Origin: JBJXFK01 sp046155505
GTDB taxonomy: Bacteria > Planctomycetota > Phycisphaerae > UBA1845 > Fen-1342
Assembly (NCBI GenBank): GCA_046155505.1
Contig: JBJXFK010000010.1
Coordinates: forward strand, 1 to 34,102
DNA length: 34,102 nt
Direction: 5' to 3'
Positions 8,422 through 16,248 of this stretch are shown here, piece after piece. The translations under genes and the position numbers were made by a program. The notes under the pieces are model-generated. The model saw only the letters and a list, made by a program, of their open reading frames with translations. It searched no databases and was not told where the DNA came from. Within the stretch, counting starts at the first letter, position 1, and each line of letters opens with the position of its first letter.

Positions 8422-8771
8422 GACGGGCCTCCTTCTCCTGTTGTCGCGACCGACGCAGCGCGGTGCGCGTCGAGCAGCGCGCGGGCCGCACCGGCTGTCA
8501 ATTCGCCGCGTTCGACGAGCTGCGCGAGCATTTCATTGAACGGATCGAGCCGCTTGCCGGACATCAATTCGCGCAATCGCGCAATCACGCGATCGAGCCG
8601 CGTCCGAATCGTCGGATAGCTCACGTCGTAAACAGCCGCCAACTCCTTGAGCGACCCGCCGTGCAGCACAAGCTCGGCAACGAGGTCGAGGTCGGCAGGC
8701 GGCAGTGCCAGCAGCGGATGATCAGTCGGGTGTTTCGATTCGTTAAAGTTCACTTCATAATTATGAAACAT
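8418..8771 (-). CDS. DUF2089-family helix-turn-helix protein
   Basis: A 117-residue protein with the DUF2089 signature: VAELVLHGGSLKELAAVYDVSYPTIRTRLDRVIARLREL, where GSLKELAA-YDVSYPTIRTRLD is the helix-turn-helix (about residues 39-60). The C-terminal third is helical and Ala-rich (ERGELTAGAARALLDAHRAA). It probably acts as a transcriptional regulator of its own operon with the membrane protein and the peptidase. The start is uncertain: ATG 8771 gives 117 residues, but a near-consensus promoter overlaps this codon and predicts a transcript beginning at the in-frame GTG at 8753 (111 residues). The lost six residues lie outside the conserved part. Confidence 0.8.
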   Translation of the reverse strand: MFHNYEVNFNESKHPTDHPLLALPPADLDLVAELVLHGGSLKELAAVYDVSYPTIRTRLDRVIARLRELMSGKRLDPFNEMLAQLVERGELTAGAARALLDAHRAASVATTGEGGPS

Positions 8772-8788
8772 GAGCTTCGGGTTGTCAA
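8760..8788 (-). promoter_or_regulatory. Near-consensus sigma-70-type promoter of the DUF2089 operon
   Basis: On the minus strand, TTGACA (8788-8783), a 17-base spacer, and CATAAT (8765-8760). Seven bases further is the G of a GTG codon (8753) in frame with the DUF2089 gene. The promoter overlaps the ATG at 8771, so that codon would not be transcribed from here. This is the best match to the classical promoter consensus noticed in the window. Confidence 0.55.
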
Positions 8789-8925
8789 ACTGGAAATGCG
8801 AAATTCGAAAATTGAACGGACGTGAGTCTAACTGGCTGACGCGCGGCGACTTCGAGCCCCGCAGAAGATCGGGTGAGTGATTTTGCGCAGCGATTGCGTC
8901 CGCCTCGCCGCAGCCGTCGCCCGAT

Positions 8926-9585
8926 TCACCAGACTCCCGGCAACAGACGGTATCGCACGGTTGCCGCGTAATCTCGGTAGCCCGGCAGGTTTTGTTGCAG
9001 GTACGCATCCTCGATCGCCGTGCGGCGAAGCGTGAAAACGACGGGCACCAGTAGCACAGCGAGCGCCAGCCACGAACCAAGCAGCAGTCCGCCGCCCGGC
9101 ATGCCGATCAGCCAGCTTGCATAGGCCGGGTGCCGCACGAACGCGTAGGGGCCGCGGGTGACGACTTGGTGGCCACGTTCGTCTTGCACGCGCACGACCG
9201 GCGAGAAAAAGTGATTCACCCGCACTGCGGAGAGCGACGGGATCATCATCAGCAGCAGTAGAGCAAAGCCGATCCAGCCGAGCCACTGCGGGATCGTGTC
9301 GCTGAAGTGCCAGCGACCGACGTCGAGGCCGGCGATGACCATGTGTGTCAGACCTGCCGCGAGGTTGAGATAGCGAAACCCGCGATCAACGCCGCCCGGC
9401 CGGGGCCGCAATCGTTCCTCAAGCAAGCCGCGGTCGATAATGAAAAACATGATCGTGACGGCGGCCACCGGCACAGCCAGCCACGCCCAGAAGCGCGGCA
9501 GGTCAACTCGCCCGGCCGCACCGAAAAGGATGACGGCCGGAATGATGGCGATGGCTAGAACGTGACGAAGATCGGCGAAATGCAT
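8926..9585 (-). CDS. Isoprenylcysteine carboxyl methyltransferase (ICMT)-family membrane protein
   Basis: A 219-residue integral membrane protein with about five hydrophobic segments. The family core is at the C-terminal half: GPYAFVRHPAYASWL (the RHP motif that helps bind S-adenosylmethionine) and near the end LPGYRDYAATVRYRLLPGVW. Members methylate small or lipidic thiols and carboxylates; bacterial ones include methanethiol S-methyltransferases as well as many of unknown substrate. Here it lies 44 bases after the ubiquitin-like protein gene and probably belongs to the same transcript as the STAS and ubiquitin-like genes. No Shine-Dalgarno is obvious before the ATG. The substrate cannot be read from the sequence. 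Confidence 0.85.
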   Translation of the reverse strand: MHFADLRHVLAIAIIPAVILFGAAGRVDLPRFWAWLAVPVAAVTIMFFIIDRGLLEERLRPRPGGVDRGFRYLNLAAGLTHMVIAGLDVGRWHFSDTIPQWLGWIGFALLLLMMIPSLSAVRVNHFFSPVVRVQDERGHQVVTRGPYAFVRHPAYASWLIGMPGGGLLLGSWLALAVLLVPVVFTLRRTAIEDAYLQQNLPGYRDYAATVRYRLLPGVW

Positions 9586-9629
9586 GGTGGCGAAGTGTCG
9601 TCGATCGGCGCATCAATTGCGAGGGCGGC

Positions 9630-9923
9630 TCACCCGCCGCTGAGAGCTTGCATTACGTAAATTTCGGAACTCGCCGCGACGGAGTCGGATTGTCGCGCGC
9701 GATCATCGATGGGCTTGCCGTCGACAAAGATGGCGATGTGTTTGCGCACCGCTCCCTGGTCGTCGAGGATGTAGCCGCGGGCACGCGCGTTGTCGCGCAG
9801 GGCTTCGTCGAGGGCCTGGCGAACACTGGTTGCTTCGACGCGCGCGGGTGGGCATGCGACATGACGCTGGATCGCGGATGCGAAGTTTACTTGCGGCATG
9901 TCCGGCACTCGCGTCGGTTGCAT
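9630..9923 (-). CDS. MoaD/ThiS-family ubiquitin-like protein ending in Gly-Gly
   Basis: A 97-residue beta-grasp protein. The end of the chain, IAIFVDGKPIDDR followed by SEIYVMQALSGG, is typical of a MoaD/ThiS subfamily in which the C-terminal GG is adenylated and turned into a thiocarboxylate to carry sulfur, or joined to other molecules. HVACPPARVEATSVRQALDE forms the first strands and helix. Its ATG overlaps the stop of the STAS gene by one base (TGATG), so translation is coupled; an internal Met at residue 9 is an alternative start. No E1-like activating enzyme, molybdopterin or thiamine gene is nearby, so its sulfur acceptor or conjugation target is open. Confidence 0.88.
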   Translation of the reverse strand: MQPTRVPDMPQVNFASAIQRHVACPPARVEATSVRQALDEALRDNARARGYILDDQGAVRKHIAIFVDGKPIDDRARQSDSVAASSEIYVMQALSGG

Positions 9924-10288
9924 CAGCCAAGTTCGAAGAATTGCAGCGTGTGAGTGATCTCGAGCAAGCGTCGCACATTCTCACGCACGCCGCGCACCTT
10001 GACCAGTTCGCAGCGCCCCTTGAGCGCCTTTTTGAGTGAGAGCATGAGGCCGAGCTGACGACTACTGATCGCGGGAATTTGCTGCAAGTCGAGATAGACC
10101 TCAACCGGACCCTGCGTGCCGATGACCGACGCGAGACGTTCGGCGAACGACTGCTGAAAATCGTTCGGAAGTTCGTCGGTGGGCATCGGGGCGGGGTTTA
10201 GCGTCAGACGAAACGCGTCGCCCGCGCGCTCGATCGACATCGGCCCGAGATCCGCGCGTTGTTGCACCGTACCTGCCGCCTTTCGCAT
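9923..10288 (-). CDS. STAS-domain protein (anti-sigma factor antagonist type)
   Basis: A protein of up to 121 residues with a STAS fold: the strand-loop-helix VEVYLDLQQIPAISSRQLGLMLSL contains the region where antagonists such as SpoIIAA carry the phosphorylated serine (here ISS), followed by CELVKVRGV and the C-terminal helix VRRLLEITHTLQFF. STAS proteins usually switch partner proteins by phosphorylation; no matching anti-sigma kinase is adjacent. Two starts are possible, ATG 10288 or ATG 10240 (MSIERAGDAFRL); neither has a clear Shine-Dalgarno. A TTGACA sits at 10374-10369 upstream but the matching -10 is poor. It leads a coupled operon with the ubiquitin-like and ICMT-like genes. Confidence 0.82.
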   Translation of the reverse strand: MRKAAGTVQQRADLGPMSIERAGDAFRLTLNPAPMPTDELPNDFQQSFAERLASVIGTQGPVEVYLDLQQIPAISSRQLGLMLSLKKALKGRCELVKVRGVRENVRRLLEITHTLQFFELG

Positions 10289-10489
10289 GAGCGGCGATCA
10301 GCCAACTGCCCGGCCCGCCGCATCATCAACCTCCCCGAGATGGCTATTCCGCCGCGCGGCGTGAGAAATGTCAAGCAAAAAGACGCGAGCGGCGCGATAC
10401 CGCCGCGAAGGGCGACAGCGCGCCGGCTCGTGTCTTCGGTCGCGACATCAAATGAGCGCGGCGATCAACAACTCGCAATCGACGGAAAC

Positions 10490-11203
10490 TTACGCCGCCT
10501 TGCGACGGGTGTAGGTGATTTCCATCGTCTTGGTCTCTTTGCCGTCCTTCATCTCAAACCACTCGAAGGTGTGCTTGTCATTGCTGTTGATCGTGATGAC
10601 CATGCGGATCGGCATCTTGTTGACCTTGCCGTCTTCGGTCGGCATGCACATGTCGCCCTTGTAGGTGTAGGCCTTCTTCGACGCGTCGTACGTGCCGGTC
10701 GAGTTGAACGTGCCGGTGCTCATGCTGTCGATCCAGGTATTGACGTACTGCTTGTTGATGCGATCGTAGCCCGAAAGGCTCATGCCCTTAAACGGCTGGC
10801 CCATCATGTCGCCTTCGTATTCCTCGGTGATGTAACGACCGTCGAAAATCGCCGTCGACTTGCAGCTACCCTTGCTCGTCATCGGCTCGCCAGGGCCCAT
10901 GAACATCTTGCTCTCGGTGTCCCATGTGCCGACGAAGTGCGCGGCCATCGCCTTGTGCTCGTCAGCCGGCTGACCGAGCGTCATCATCAGTTCCATGCAC
11001 TTGGCTTCTTCAGCCGTCATGCCCGGCGGCGTGCCGCCCTCTTGTGCTCCACCAGCCTTGGCGTCCTTCTTGGACTCGGGCTTGGCGGCGGCCGGCTTGT
11101 CAGCCGGCTTGCCCTCGGGCTTCTTGTCCTGCGCCATCGCCGAGCCGCTACAGAAGAACATGCCCAGCGCGATCGCGCCCGCGAACCACTTGCTGCGTGT
11201 CAT
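10490..11203 (-). CDS. Secreted DUF1579-domain protein
   Basis: A 237-residue protein. Residues 1-25 are a signal peptide ending SGSAMAQ. A Lys/Pro/Ala-rich linker (about 27-60) leads into a DUF1579 domain with its usual opening HFVGTWDTESKMFMGP, then YITEEYEG, GYDRINKQYVNTWIDSMSTG and a closing TMEITYTRRK. Members of this family are predicted beta-barrels of lipocalin-like shape; the ligand or role is unknown. A Shine-Dalgarno (AAAGGA) precedes the ATG and a good promoter lies about 120 bases upstream, so it appears to be a monocistronic gene. Codon use is strongly GC-ending and typical for the window. Confidence 0.88.
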   Translation of the reverse strand: MTRSKWFAGAIALGMFFCSGSAMAQDKKPEGKPADKPAAAKPESKKDAKAGGAQEGGTPPGMTAEEAKCMELMMTLGQPADEHKAMAAHFVGTWDTESKMFMGPGEPMTSKGSCKSTAIFDGRYITEEYEGDMMGQPFKGMSLSGYDRINKQYVNTWIDSMSTGTFNSTGTYDASKKAYTYKGDMCMPTEDGKVNKMPIRMVITINSNDKHTFEWFEMKDGKETKTMEITYTRRKAA

Positions 11204-11323
11204 GAGAAATCCTTTCCCGAGTCAACGGTGTTCATGCCGCTCCCGTGCCCGCCATTCAGGCTGCGGCGACATGATTTGATCCCAACAAACTACCACAAAT
11301 CGATCCGATTGAAACTTCGGTCA

Positions 11324-11352
11324 ATGTTAGGGTGTATCCAATAAGCTGTCAA
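11324..11352 (-). promoter_or_regulatory. Putative promoter of the DUF1579 gene
   Basis: TTGACA (11352-11347), 17-base spacer, TAACAT (11329-11324) on the minus strand. Transcription would start near 11317, giving a leader of about 113 bases before the ATG at 11203. The -35 box is perfect and the -10 box matches four of six positions. Confidence 0.5.
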
Positions 11353-11405
11353 GCCCAGAATCGTGGTCAAAACGCGAGAATTTGCGCCGCGGCTGTCCGC
11401 CGAGC

Positions 11406-12713
11406 CTATCGCAACGCGCGCCAGCGCCCGCCGACGCACACGGCGTCGATCGCCGCCCCGCTGCCGCCGAAGATCAGTGCCGCAGAGCCCGCTTCGTCCT
11501 TGCCGCGGATCGACGGGTGATCGAGATCGATCAAGATGAAGTCGGCGAGTTTGCCGACGGCAATTTCGCCCGCGGCGATGCCTAGCGCCCGTGCCCCAGC
11601 TCGCGTGCCACAGTCGATCAGTCGCCGCGTCACCTCACCCGCGTCATCCTTGTAAACGCCACGTCGCTCGCGGCGCAGTCGCTGCACGAATTCGAGCCAG
11701 CGAAGCTCCTCGGCGGCATCGATCCGCACGTTCGAGTCGGTACCGATGCAGACTCGGTGCAACGCGTCATCCACATCGACGATTTGCGCCAATCCGTCGC
11801 CCAGATTCCCCTCGGTGATCGGGCAAACGCAGATGTTCGCGCCGCGATCAAGATAGCGTTTCAAATGCGCCGGCGTTGAATGTGTCGCATGCACGATCGT
11901 GGTCTCGTCGCCGATGTCGAGATTGTCGAGCATCCACTCCAGCGGCATGCAGCCATGCACCGCGCGAAACTCGTCAATCTCCTTGCGCTGTTCCTCGACG
12001 TGCGTGTGGCACACCCAGCCGCGCTCGCGGGCGATCGCGTGCAGCGTGCGCAAATCATCGGTCGGCACGGCCCGCAGACTATGCGGCGCGAGGCCGATGG
12101 TCTGCGTCGCCGGGTCGAGCCGCTTGGCCAGCGCGTCGGTTTGTCGCATGAACGCGTCAACATCCGGCGTCGAGAATCGCAGTTGCCCGCCGGCAAGCGG
12201 ACGCCCAACGCCGCCCGTGCGGTAATAGCATTGCAACAGCACGAGCCGAATGCCGACCTCCGCGGCGGTTTCGATGATCACATCGTCGAGCAGATAGTCG
12301 AGCCGCTCGATCTCGCGATGGTGTACATAGTGGAATTCGCCCACGGTCGTGAAACCCGCTGCGAGCATCTCCTCGAACGCGAGCCGCGTGACGCGACGAA
12401 GCTCGTCGGGCGTGAGCCGCAGGACGAGGTCATACATCGCCTCGCGCCAACTCCAGAAATCGCCCATGCCGGCGGGATAGCTCTCGCCGTGTCCGCGCAA
12501 GGCGCGCTGAAAGGCGTGGCTGTGGACGTTGACGAAGCCGGGGAGGAGCGCGCGGCGTGGCAAAAGTTTGGCGGCGACTGTCGGCGGTGGCAACGCGCTC
12601 GACGTTACGGATCGAATATGACCCGCAGCATCAATGTCGATGCGCACGTTTGGTCGAAGCACGCCATCGAGCCAAGTGAGTTCCGGACAGATGGACTGTG
12701 TCGTTGTATACAT
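11406..12713 (-). CDS. hutF: Formimidoylglutamate deiminase (amidohydrolase superfamily)
   Basis: A 435-residue amidohydrolase. HutF removes ammonia from N-formimidoyl-L-glutamate to give N-formylglutamate in histidine breakdown. Seen in the sequence: the metal motif NVHSHAFQRALRGH (His 64, His 66) with the FQRA context typical of HutF, DFWSWREAMY, the second metal histidine in CHTHVEEQ, IVHATHSTP, and the closing aspartate in CIGTDSNVR. The C-terminal strand region (GKLADFILIDLDHPSIRG) is the usual end of the composite domain. No other hut genes are in the window, so the pathway would have to be encoded elsewhere. The ATG at 12713 has no Shine-Dalgarno; TACTCT lies eight bases before it. The gene diverges from the restriction-modification genes. 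Confidence 0.88.
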   Translation of the reverse strand: MYTTTQSICPELTWLDGVLRPNVRIDIDAAGHIRSVTSSALPPPTVAAKLLPRRALLPGFVNVHSHAFQRALRGHGESYPAGMGDFWSWREAMYDLVLRLTPDELRRVTRLAFEEMLAAGFTTVGEFHYVHHREIERLDYLLDDVIIETAAEVGIRLVLLQCYYRTGGVGRPLAGGQLRFSTPDVDAFMRQTDALAKRLDPATQTIGLAPHSLRAVPTDDLRTLHAIARERGWVCHTHVEEQRKEIDEFRAVHGCMPLEWMLDNLDIGDETTIVHATHSTPAHLKRYLDRGANICVCPITEGNLGDGLAQIVDVDDALHRVCIGTDSNVRIDAAEELRWLEFVQRLRRERRGVYKDDAGEVTRRLIDCGTRAGARALGIAAGEIAVGKLADFILIDLDHPSIRGKDEAGSAALIFGGSGAAIDAVCVGGRWRALR

Positions 12714-12905
12714 GAGAGTGCAGAGTATGTCTCAAATCGAGCGCGAGCGGAACGCGAACCGCACGACTACATAACGACGCAGTGCGAAACGACGCGTGTG
12801 CGCGGCTGCTCTGCCGCCGCGATTGATGATGCCGCCACACCCAGCTATCATGAAGATGAACCTAACGGCAACCGAATTTCGCTGTTTGTTCGTGCGGAGT
12901 CTCTC

Positions 12906-13898
12906 ATGCGTGCTGCATCTGTCGCACTACCGGCTGCGGACGATCAAACATGGGTCGAGGAGCTGCTGGCAGGCGGCGATTTGGACGATCGAATTCCGAG
13001 CATCGCACGCGATCGCGCACTGATCCAGCGTATTGAATCGCACGTCCGCGGGCTGAGTACCGGGCACGAGTTGATCAACGGTGATGCTCGCGGCGCGTCG
13101 GCCTTAGCGGCGAATTCGGTGCACCTCGTCGTGACATCGCCGCCGTATTGGACGCTGAAGCGATACAACGACGGCGAGTCGCAGCTTGGGCATGTCGAGG
13201 ATTACAACGAATTCAACGATCAACTCGACGAGGTCTGGCGAAATTGCTTTCGAGCCCTCGTGCCCGGCGGTAGGTTGATCATCAACGTCGGTGACGTCTG
13301 CCTGTCGCGCCGCAAGAACAACGGGCGGCACACGGTCGTTCCGTTACACGCCACGGTTCAAGAGCGCTGTAAGACGATCGGGTTTGACAACCTTGCGCCT
13401 ATCATCTGGCACAAGATCGCCAACGCGAAGTATGAGGTCTCCGGCGGCGGAGGTTTCCTCGGCAAGCCCTATGAGCCGAACGCCGTGATCAAGAACGATA
13501 TCGAATTTGTGCTCATGCAGCGAAAACCTGGCGGCTATCGAAGCCCGGGACAGCGCGAGCGGCTGCTAAGCATCATCAGCTCCGAGAACTACCAGTCGTG
13601 GTTTCGGCAAATCTGGAGCGACCTGCGCGGCACGTCAAGCCCGAGTCATCCGGCTCCATACCCGCTCGAATTCGCGGAGCGACTCGTTCGCATGTTCTCG
13701 TTCGTCGGCGATACAGTGATCGACCCGTTCATGGGAACGGGCACGACCAGCCTCGCCGCCGCGCGATGGGGTAGAAATAGCATCGGAATCGAACTGGACC
13801 GAAGCTATTTCGAAACGGCGTGGAATCGCGTGTCGGCACACGGAGCCGATATGTACGTTTCGACAACGATGACGAAACGGGTGCATCCCAATGACTGA
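12906..13898 (+). CDS. Type II DNA methyltransferase, beta class (N4-cytosine or N6-adenine)
   Basis: A 330-residue DNA amino-methyltransferase. The catalytic motif IV is TSPPYW (77-82) and the SAM-binding motif I, DPFMGTGTT (273-281), comes after it, followed by NSIGIELD; this order defines the beta class. SPPY is more common in N4-cytosine enzymes but also occurs in N6-adenine ones. The target should be the same as that of the overlapping endonuclease gene, so that host DNA is protected. ATG 12906 has GGAG six bases upstream; the frame is open much further upstream, but that part is antisense to hutF. The 3' end overlaps the endonuclease start by 8 bases. Confidence 0.9.
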   Translation: MRAASVALPAADDQTWVEELLAGGDLDDRIPSIARDRALIQRIESHVRGLSTGHELINGDARGASALAANSVHLVVTSPPYWTLKRYNDGESQLGHVEDYNEFNDQLDEVWRNCFRALVPGGRLIINVGDVCLSRRKNNGRHTVVPLHATVQERCKTIGFDNLAPIIWHKIANAKYEVSGGGGFLGKPYEPNAVIKNDIEFVLMQRKPGGYRSPGQRERLLSIISSENYQSWFRQIWSDLRGTSSPSHPAPYPLEFAERLVRMFSFVGDTVIDPFMGTGTTSLAAARWGRNSIGIELDRSYFETAWNRVSAHGADMYVSTTMTKRVHPND

Positions 13899-14607
13899 CA
13901 TCGAGCCGCGATTGCAAGCGGCGGTTCGGCAGTTCTGGAGCACGCGCAGCACGCAGTCGACGCGCCCGGCGAGCGGGCGCGATCGTGACCGAGGATCACG
14001 GTCTGCGGTCACCGGTGGCAAACAAATGGACGGATTCGTCGAGCTGGTAAGACTGTTGCTGATCGAGTCCGGCGTTCCAGAAACGAGCATCGCCCACAAC
14101 TCGCGAATCGAGCTGCCCGGTTGGTTTCGCGCCGAGAAAAAGTGGGACTTGCTGGTTGTGCACAATCGAGAATTACTCGCTGCGCTCGAGTTCAAGTCGC
14201 AAATCGGCCCATCGTTCGGAAACAACTTCAACAACCGCACAGAAGAGGCGATTGGGAGCGCCACGGATATTTGGGCGGCCTATCGCGAGGGTGCATTCAA
14301 ACCGTCTTCGCGACCGTTTCTCGGCTACCTAATGCTGCTCGAGGATTGTGATCGTTCAACCGCACCTGTGAAGCTTGCGGAGCCGCACTTCTCGGCGTTT
14401 TCGGAGTTTCGCGGAGCCTCGTATCGCGATCGGTACTCGATACTGATCGAAAAATTGGTGCGCGAGCGGCTCTACGACGGTGCGGCGTTTATGCTTTCGT
14501 CACAAAGCGATGCCGAGAGCGGGCGCTACCGGGAACCAAATCTAGAACTGACTTTTTCCAAGCTGGCGGCGTCGCTGCTTGCGCATGTGTCGAAAATCTG
14601 CGCGTGA
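13891..14607 (+). CDS. XhoI/PaeR7I-family type II restriction endonuclease
   Basis: A 238-residue endonuclease. It carries the hallmark blocks of the XhoI/PaeR7I family: GGKQMDGFVELV, LPGWFRAEKKWDLLVV, ALEFKSQIGPSFGNNFNNRT, EEAIGSATDIWAAYREGAF and FLGYLMLLEDC. The PD-(D/E)xK centre is probably Asp 86 with Glu 100-x-Lys 102. Known members (about 245 residues) cut CTCGAG, so the same or a related site is expected. At least twelve CTCGAG sites are visible in the window, about the chance number, and two lie inside this gene, so protection by the partner methyltransferase is required if the specificity is conserved. Both genes look intact. The gene converges on the M48 gene with only 26 bases between stops. 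Confidence 0.93.
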   Translation: MTDIEPRLQAAVRQFWSTRSTQSTRPASGRDRDRGSRSAVTGGKQMDGFVELVRLLLIESGVPETSIAHNSRIELPGWFRAEKKWDLLVVHNRELLAALEFKSQIGPSFGNNFNNRTEEAIGSATDIWAAYREGAFKPSSRPFLGYLMLLEDCDRSTAPVKLAEPHFSAFSEFRGASYRDRYSILIEKLVRERLYDGAAFMLSSQSDAESGRYREPNLELTFSKLAASLLAHVSKICA

Positions 14608-14633
14608 CCCAATGCTGCGCGACGTGCGATGCG

Positions 14634-16127
14634 TCAAGCCCACCACTTCACCACAATCTTCCACAACTTCAACTCCACCACCGCCCACACCGCCATGAAG
14701 ATCGCTGTCAGCAGAATCGCCAGCTTGATCCGCTCTACCTTATTCTCAAATCGCTCCGCCGCCGCCGGATCGCTGGCCAGCATCTGCACATGTCGCGACC
14801 GACCGGAAATCGAGCCGTGTCGCCATGTGTGTACTTCCGGCGGTATGCCGTTGAGCACCGCTACCTCATTCAACGTGTCGGAAAACACATGCGCGGCGGT
14901 CTGGCAAACGCGATCGCGCGGCCCCGTGCCGATCGATTGTGCATCGATGCCGTCGCGATGCATCGCGCACTCGCGGTCGCACGGAATCCCCGCCAGCGCC
15001 AGCGTTCGCACGCCGAACAGGTCGGCTTGCCGCTCAAAGTGCCGCGAAATCCAGCCGAACAGCAACCACCACTTGCACACCATCAACACACCCAGCCCCG
15101 CGACCACCCACTCAAACGTCCGGCGATCAACTGAGCGCGTCCAATTGCCGACGATGGTGAGCATGCAGCCGGTGATGAACGCGTAGAGCAGGAAATACAA
15201 GATATGGTGCCGCTTGATGTGCCCCGTCTCATGCCCGAAAACCGCCTCAATCTTGGTATCGTCCATCTGCTCGAGCATCCCGTCGGTGATCATCACATAG
15301 CGCAGCGGCGGCACCACGCCCACCACCGCCGCATTCACGATCATGCCGCCCGAACGCCAGACCAGAATCTCTCGACATTTCAGCTTTAATTTCGCGCACA
15401 TGTCGAGCAGCCGCCGTCGCAACGGGCTTTCTGGCAGCGGCTGCGTCACCCACACATAGCGGAGCATCACCGGCGCAATGATCGCGATCACCGCCGCCGC
15501 CGCGCCGAGCGCGAGATCGGGTGCCTGTCGATGTCCCACAAACGCCCGCAGCCAATCGTCATTGCGCGTGATCAGATCGCGTACGACGAGGATGCACGCC
15601 ATCGGAATGACGATGAACAGCACCTGATGACGCAAGCTGTACATCACGAATTGCGGCAGAGACCACACCGGATGCACGGGCCGCCCGCGATGCAGATTGA
15701 TCTCCAGCGCGATCTGCCGCAGCGCGCGATCAGACGGATACGTGACGATCCAGATCAGGATGATCGACAAAATCAGCGGCAGCGACGCGATCATGCCGGG
15801 CAGGCCGGGCCACTCGCCGATCACCGGCAATTGATTGCACAGTCGCAACCAATCGGTCAGGCCGAGCAGCGCCGCGTGCAGCGCACTGATGAGCGATTGC
15901 AGCCGCCCATACCAGGTGCCGAAAAAGCTCTGTCCGATGCCCGGGTCTTCGACGTGATGTTCGAGTTTGGAGAGCGCCGCACGATTCAACACCCACGCAC
16001 ACAGCGCCGGCAGCAGCGTGGCAACCGCAACCGCGGCGATCACGAATGCCGGGTCGCGCAGCCATCGATACGGAGCCTCGTTGAAGGCCAGCACGAGCGA
16101 CAGGACGGCAATCGTGACGAAATCCAT
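14634..16127 (-). CDS. M48-family membrane zinc metalloprotease
   Basis: A 497-residue polytopic membrane protein. The zinc motif is HETGH (299-303) in VFGHETGHIKRHH, with the third ligand in ERQAD (Glu 365), as in HtpX/Ste24-type M48 peptidases. Several hydrophobic segments precede it (about 5-50, 110-130, 165-182, 205-225) and two follow (about 311-326, 341-360), with one more near the C-terminus. The region MITDGMLEQMDDTKIEAV just before the motif is also typical. It is likely to act in quality control of membrane or envelope proteins. A TATGAT box lies eight bases before the ATG at 16127. It is divergent from the small zinc-ribbon gene. Confidence 0.88.
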   Translation of the reverse strand: MDFVTIAVLSLVLAFNEAPYRWLRDPAFVIAAVAVATLLPALCAWVLNRAALSKLEHHVEDPGIGQSFFGTWYGRLQSLISALHAALLGLTDWLRLCNQLPVIGEWPGLPGMIASLPLILSIILIWIVTYPSDRALRQIALEINLHRGRPVHPVWSLPQFVMYSLRHQVLFIVIPMACILVVRDLITRNDDWLRAFVGHRQAPDLALGAAAAVIAIIAPVMLRYVWVTQPLPESPLRRRLLDMCAKLKLKCREILVWRSGGMIVNAAVVGVVPPLRYVMITDGMLEQMDDTKIEAVFGHETGHIKRHHILYFLLYAFITGCMLTIVGNWTRSVDRRTFEWVVAGLGVLMVCKWWLLFGWISRHFERQADLFGVRTLALAGIPCDRECAMHRDGIDAQSIGTGPRDRVCQTAAHVFSDTLNEVAVLNGIPPEVHTWRHGSISGRSRHVQMLASDPAAAERFENKVERIKLAILLTAIFMAVWAVVELKLWKIVVKWWA

Positions 16128-16248
16128 GCCGCCTCATCATAGCAGCGCAATGTCGGCGCGTCGGTCGGCGTTCGTCCGCCCGCACTCGGGTTTCGAGTTC
16201 TATCGACCAAGCCGCGCGGGCGATGAAGCCGATGACTCTTCAATAGCC

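Noticed and set aside
8009..8491. N-terminal extension of the C25-like peptidase frame
   Set aside because: It overlaps the membrane protein gene in another frame and is Arg/His/Cys-rich; the signal peptide starts at 8008 after GAGGAGA.
11880..12905. N-terminal extension of the DNA methyltransferase frame
   Set aside because: It is antisense to hutF, has no start signal, and the family-like sequence begins near 12906 with a good Shine-Dalgarno.
12714..12905. Controller (C) protein gene before the restriction-modification genes
   Set aside because: The 192-bp gap has no frame with a helix-turn-helix and no C-box-like symmetric operator that I could see.
12906..14607. Avoidance of CTCGAG as evidence of restriction activity
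   Set aside because: At least twelve CTCGAG sites were found by eye across the window, close to the number expected at this GC content, so there is no sign of avoidance.
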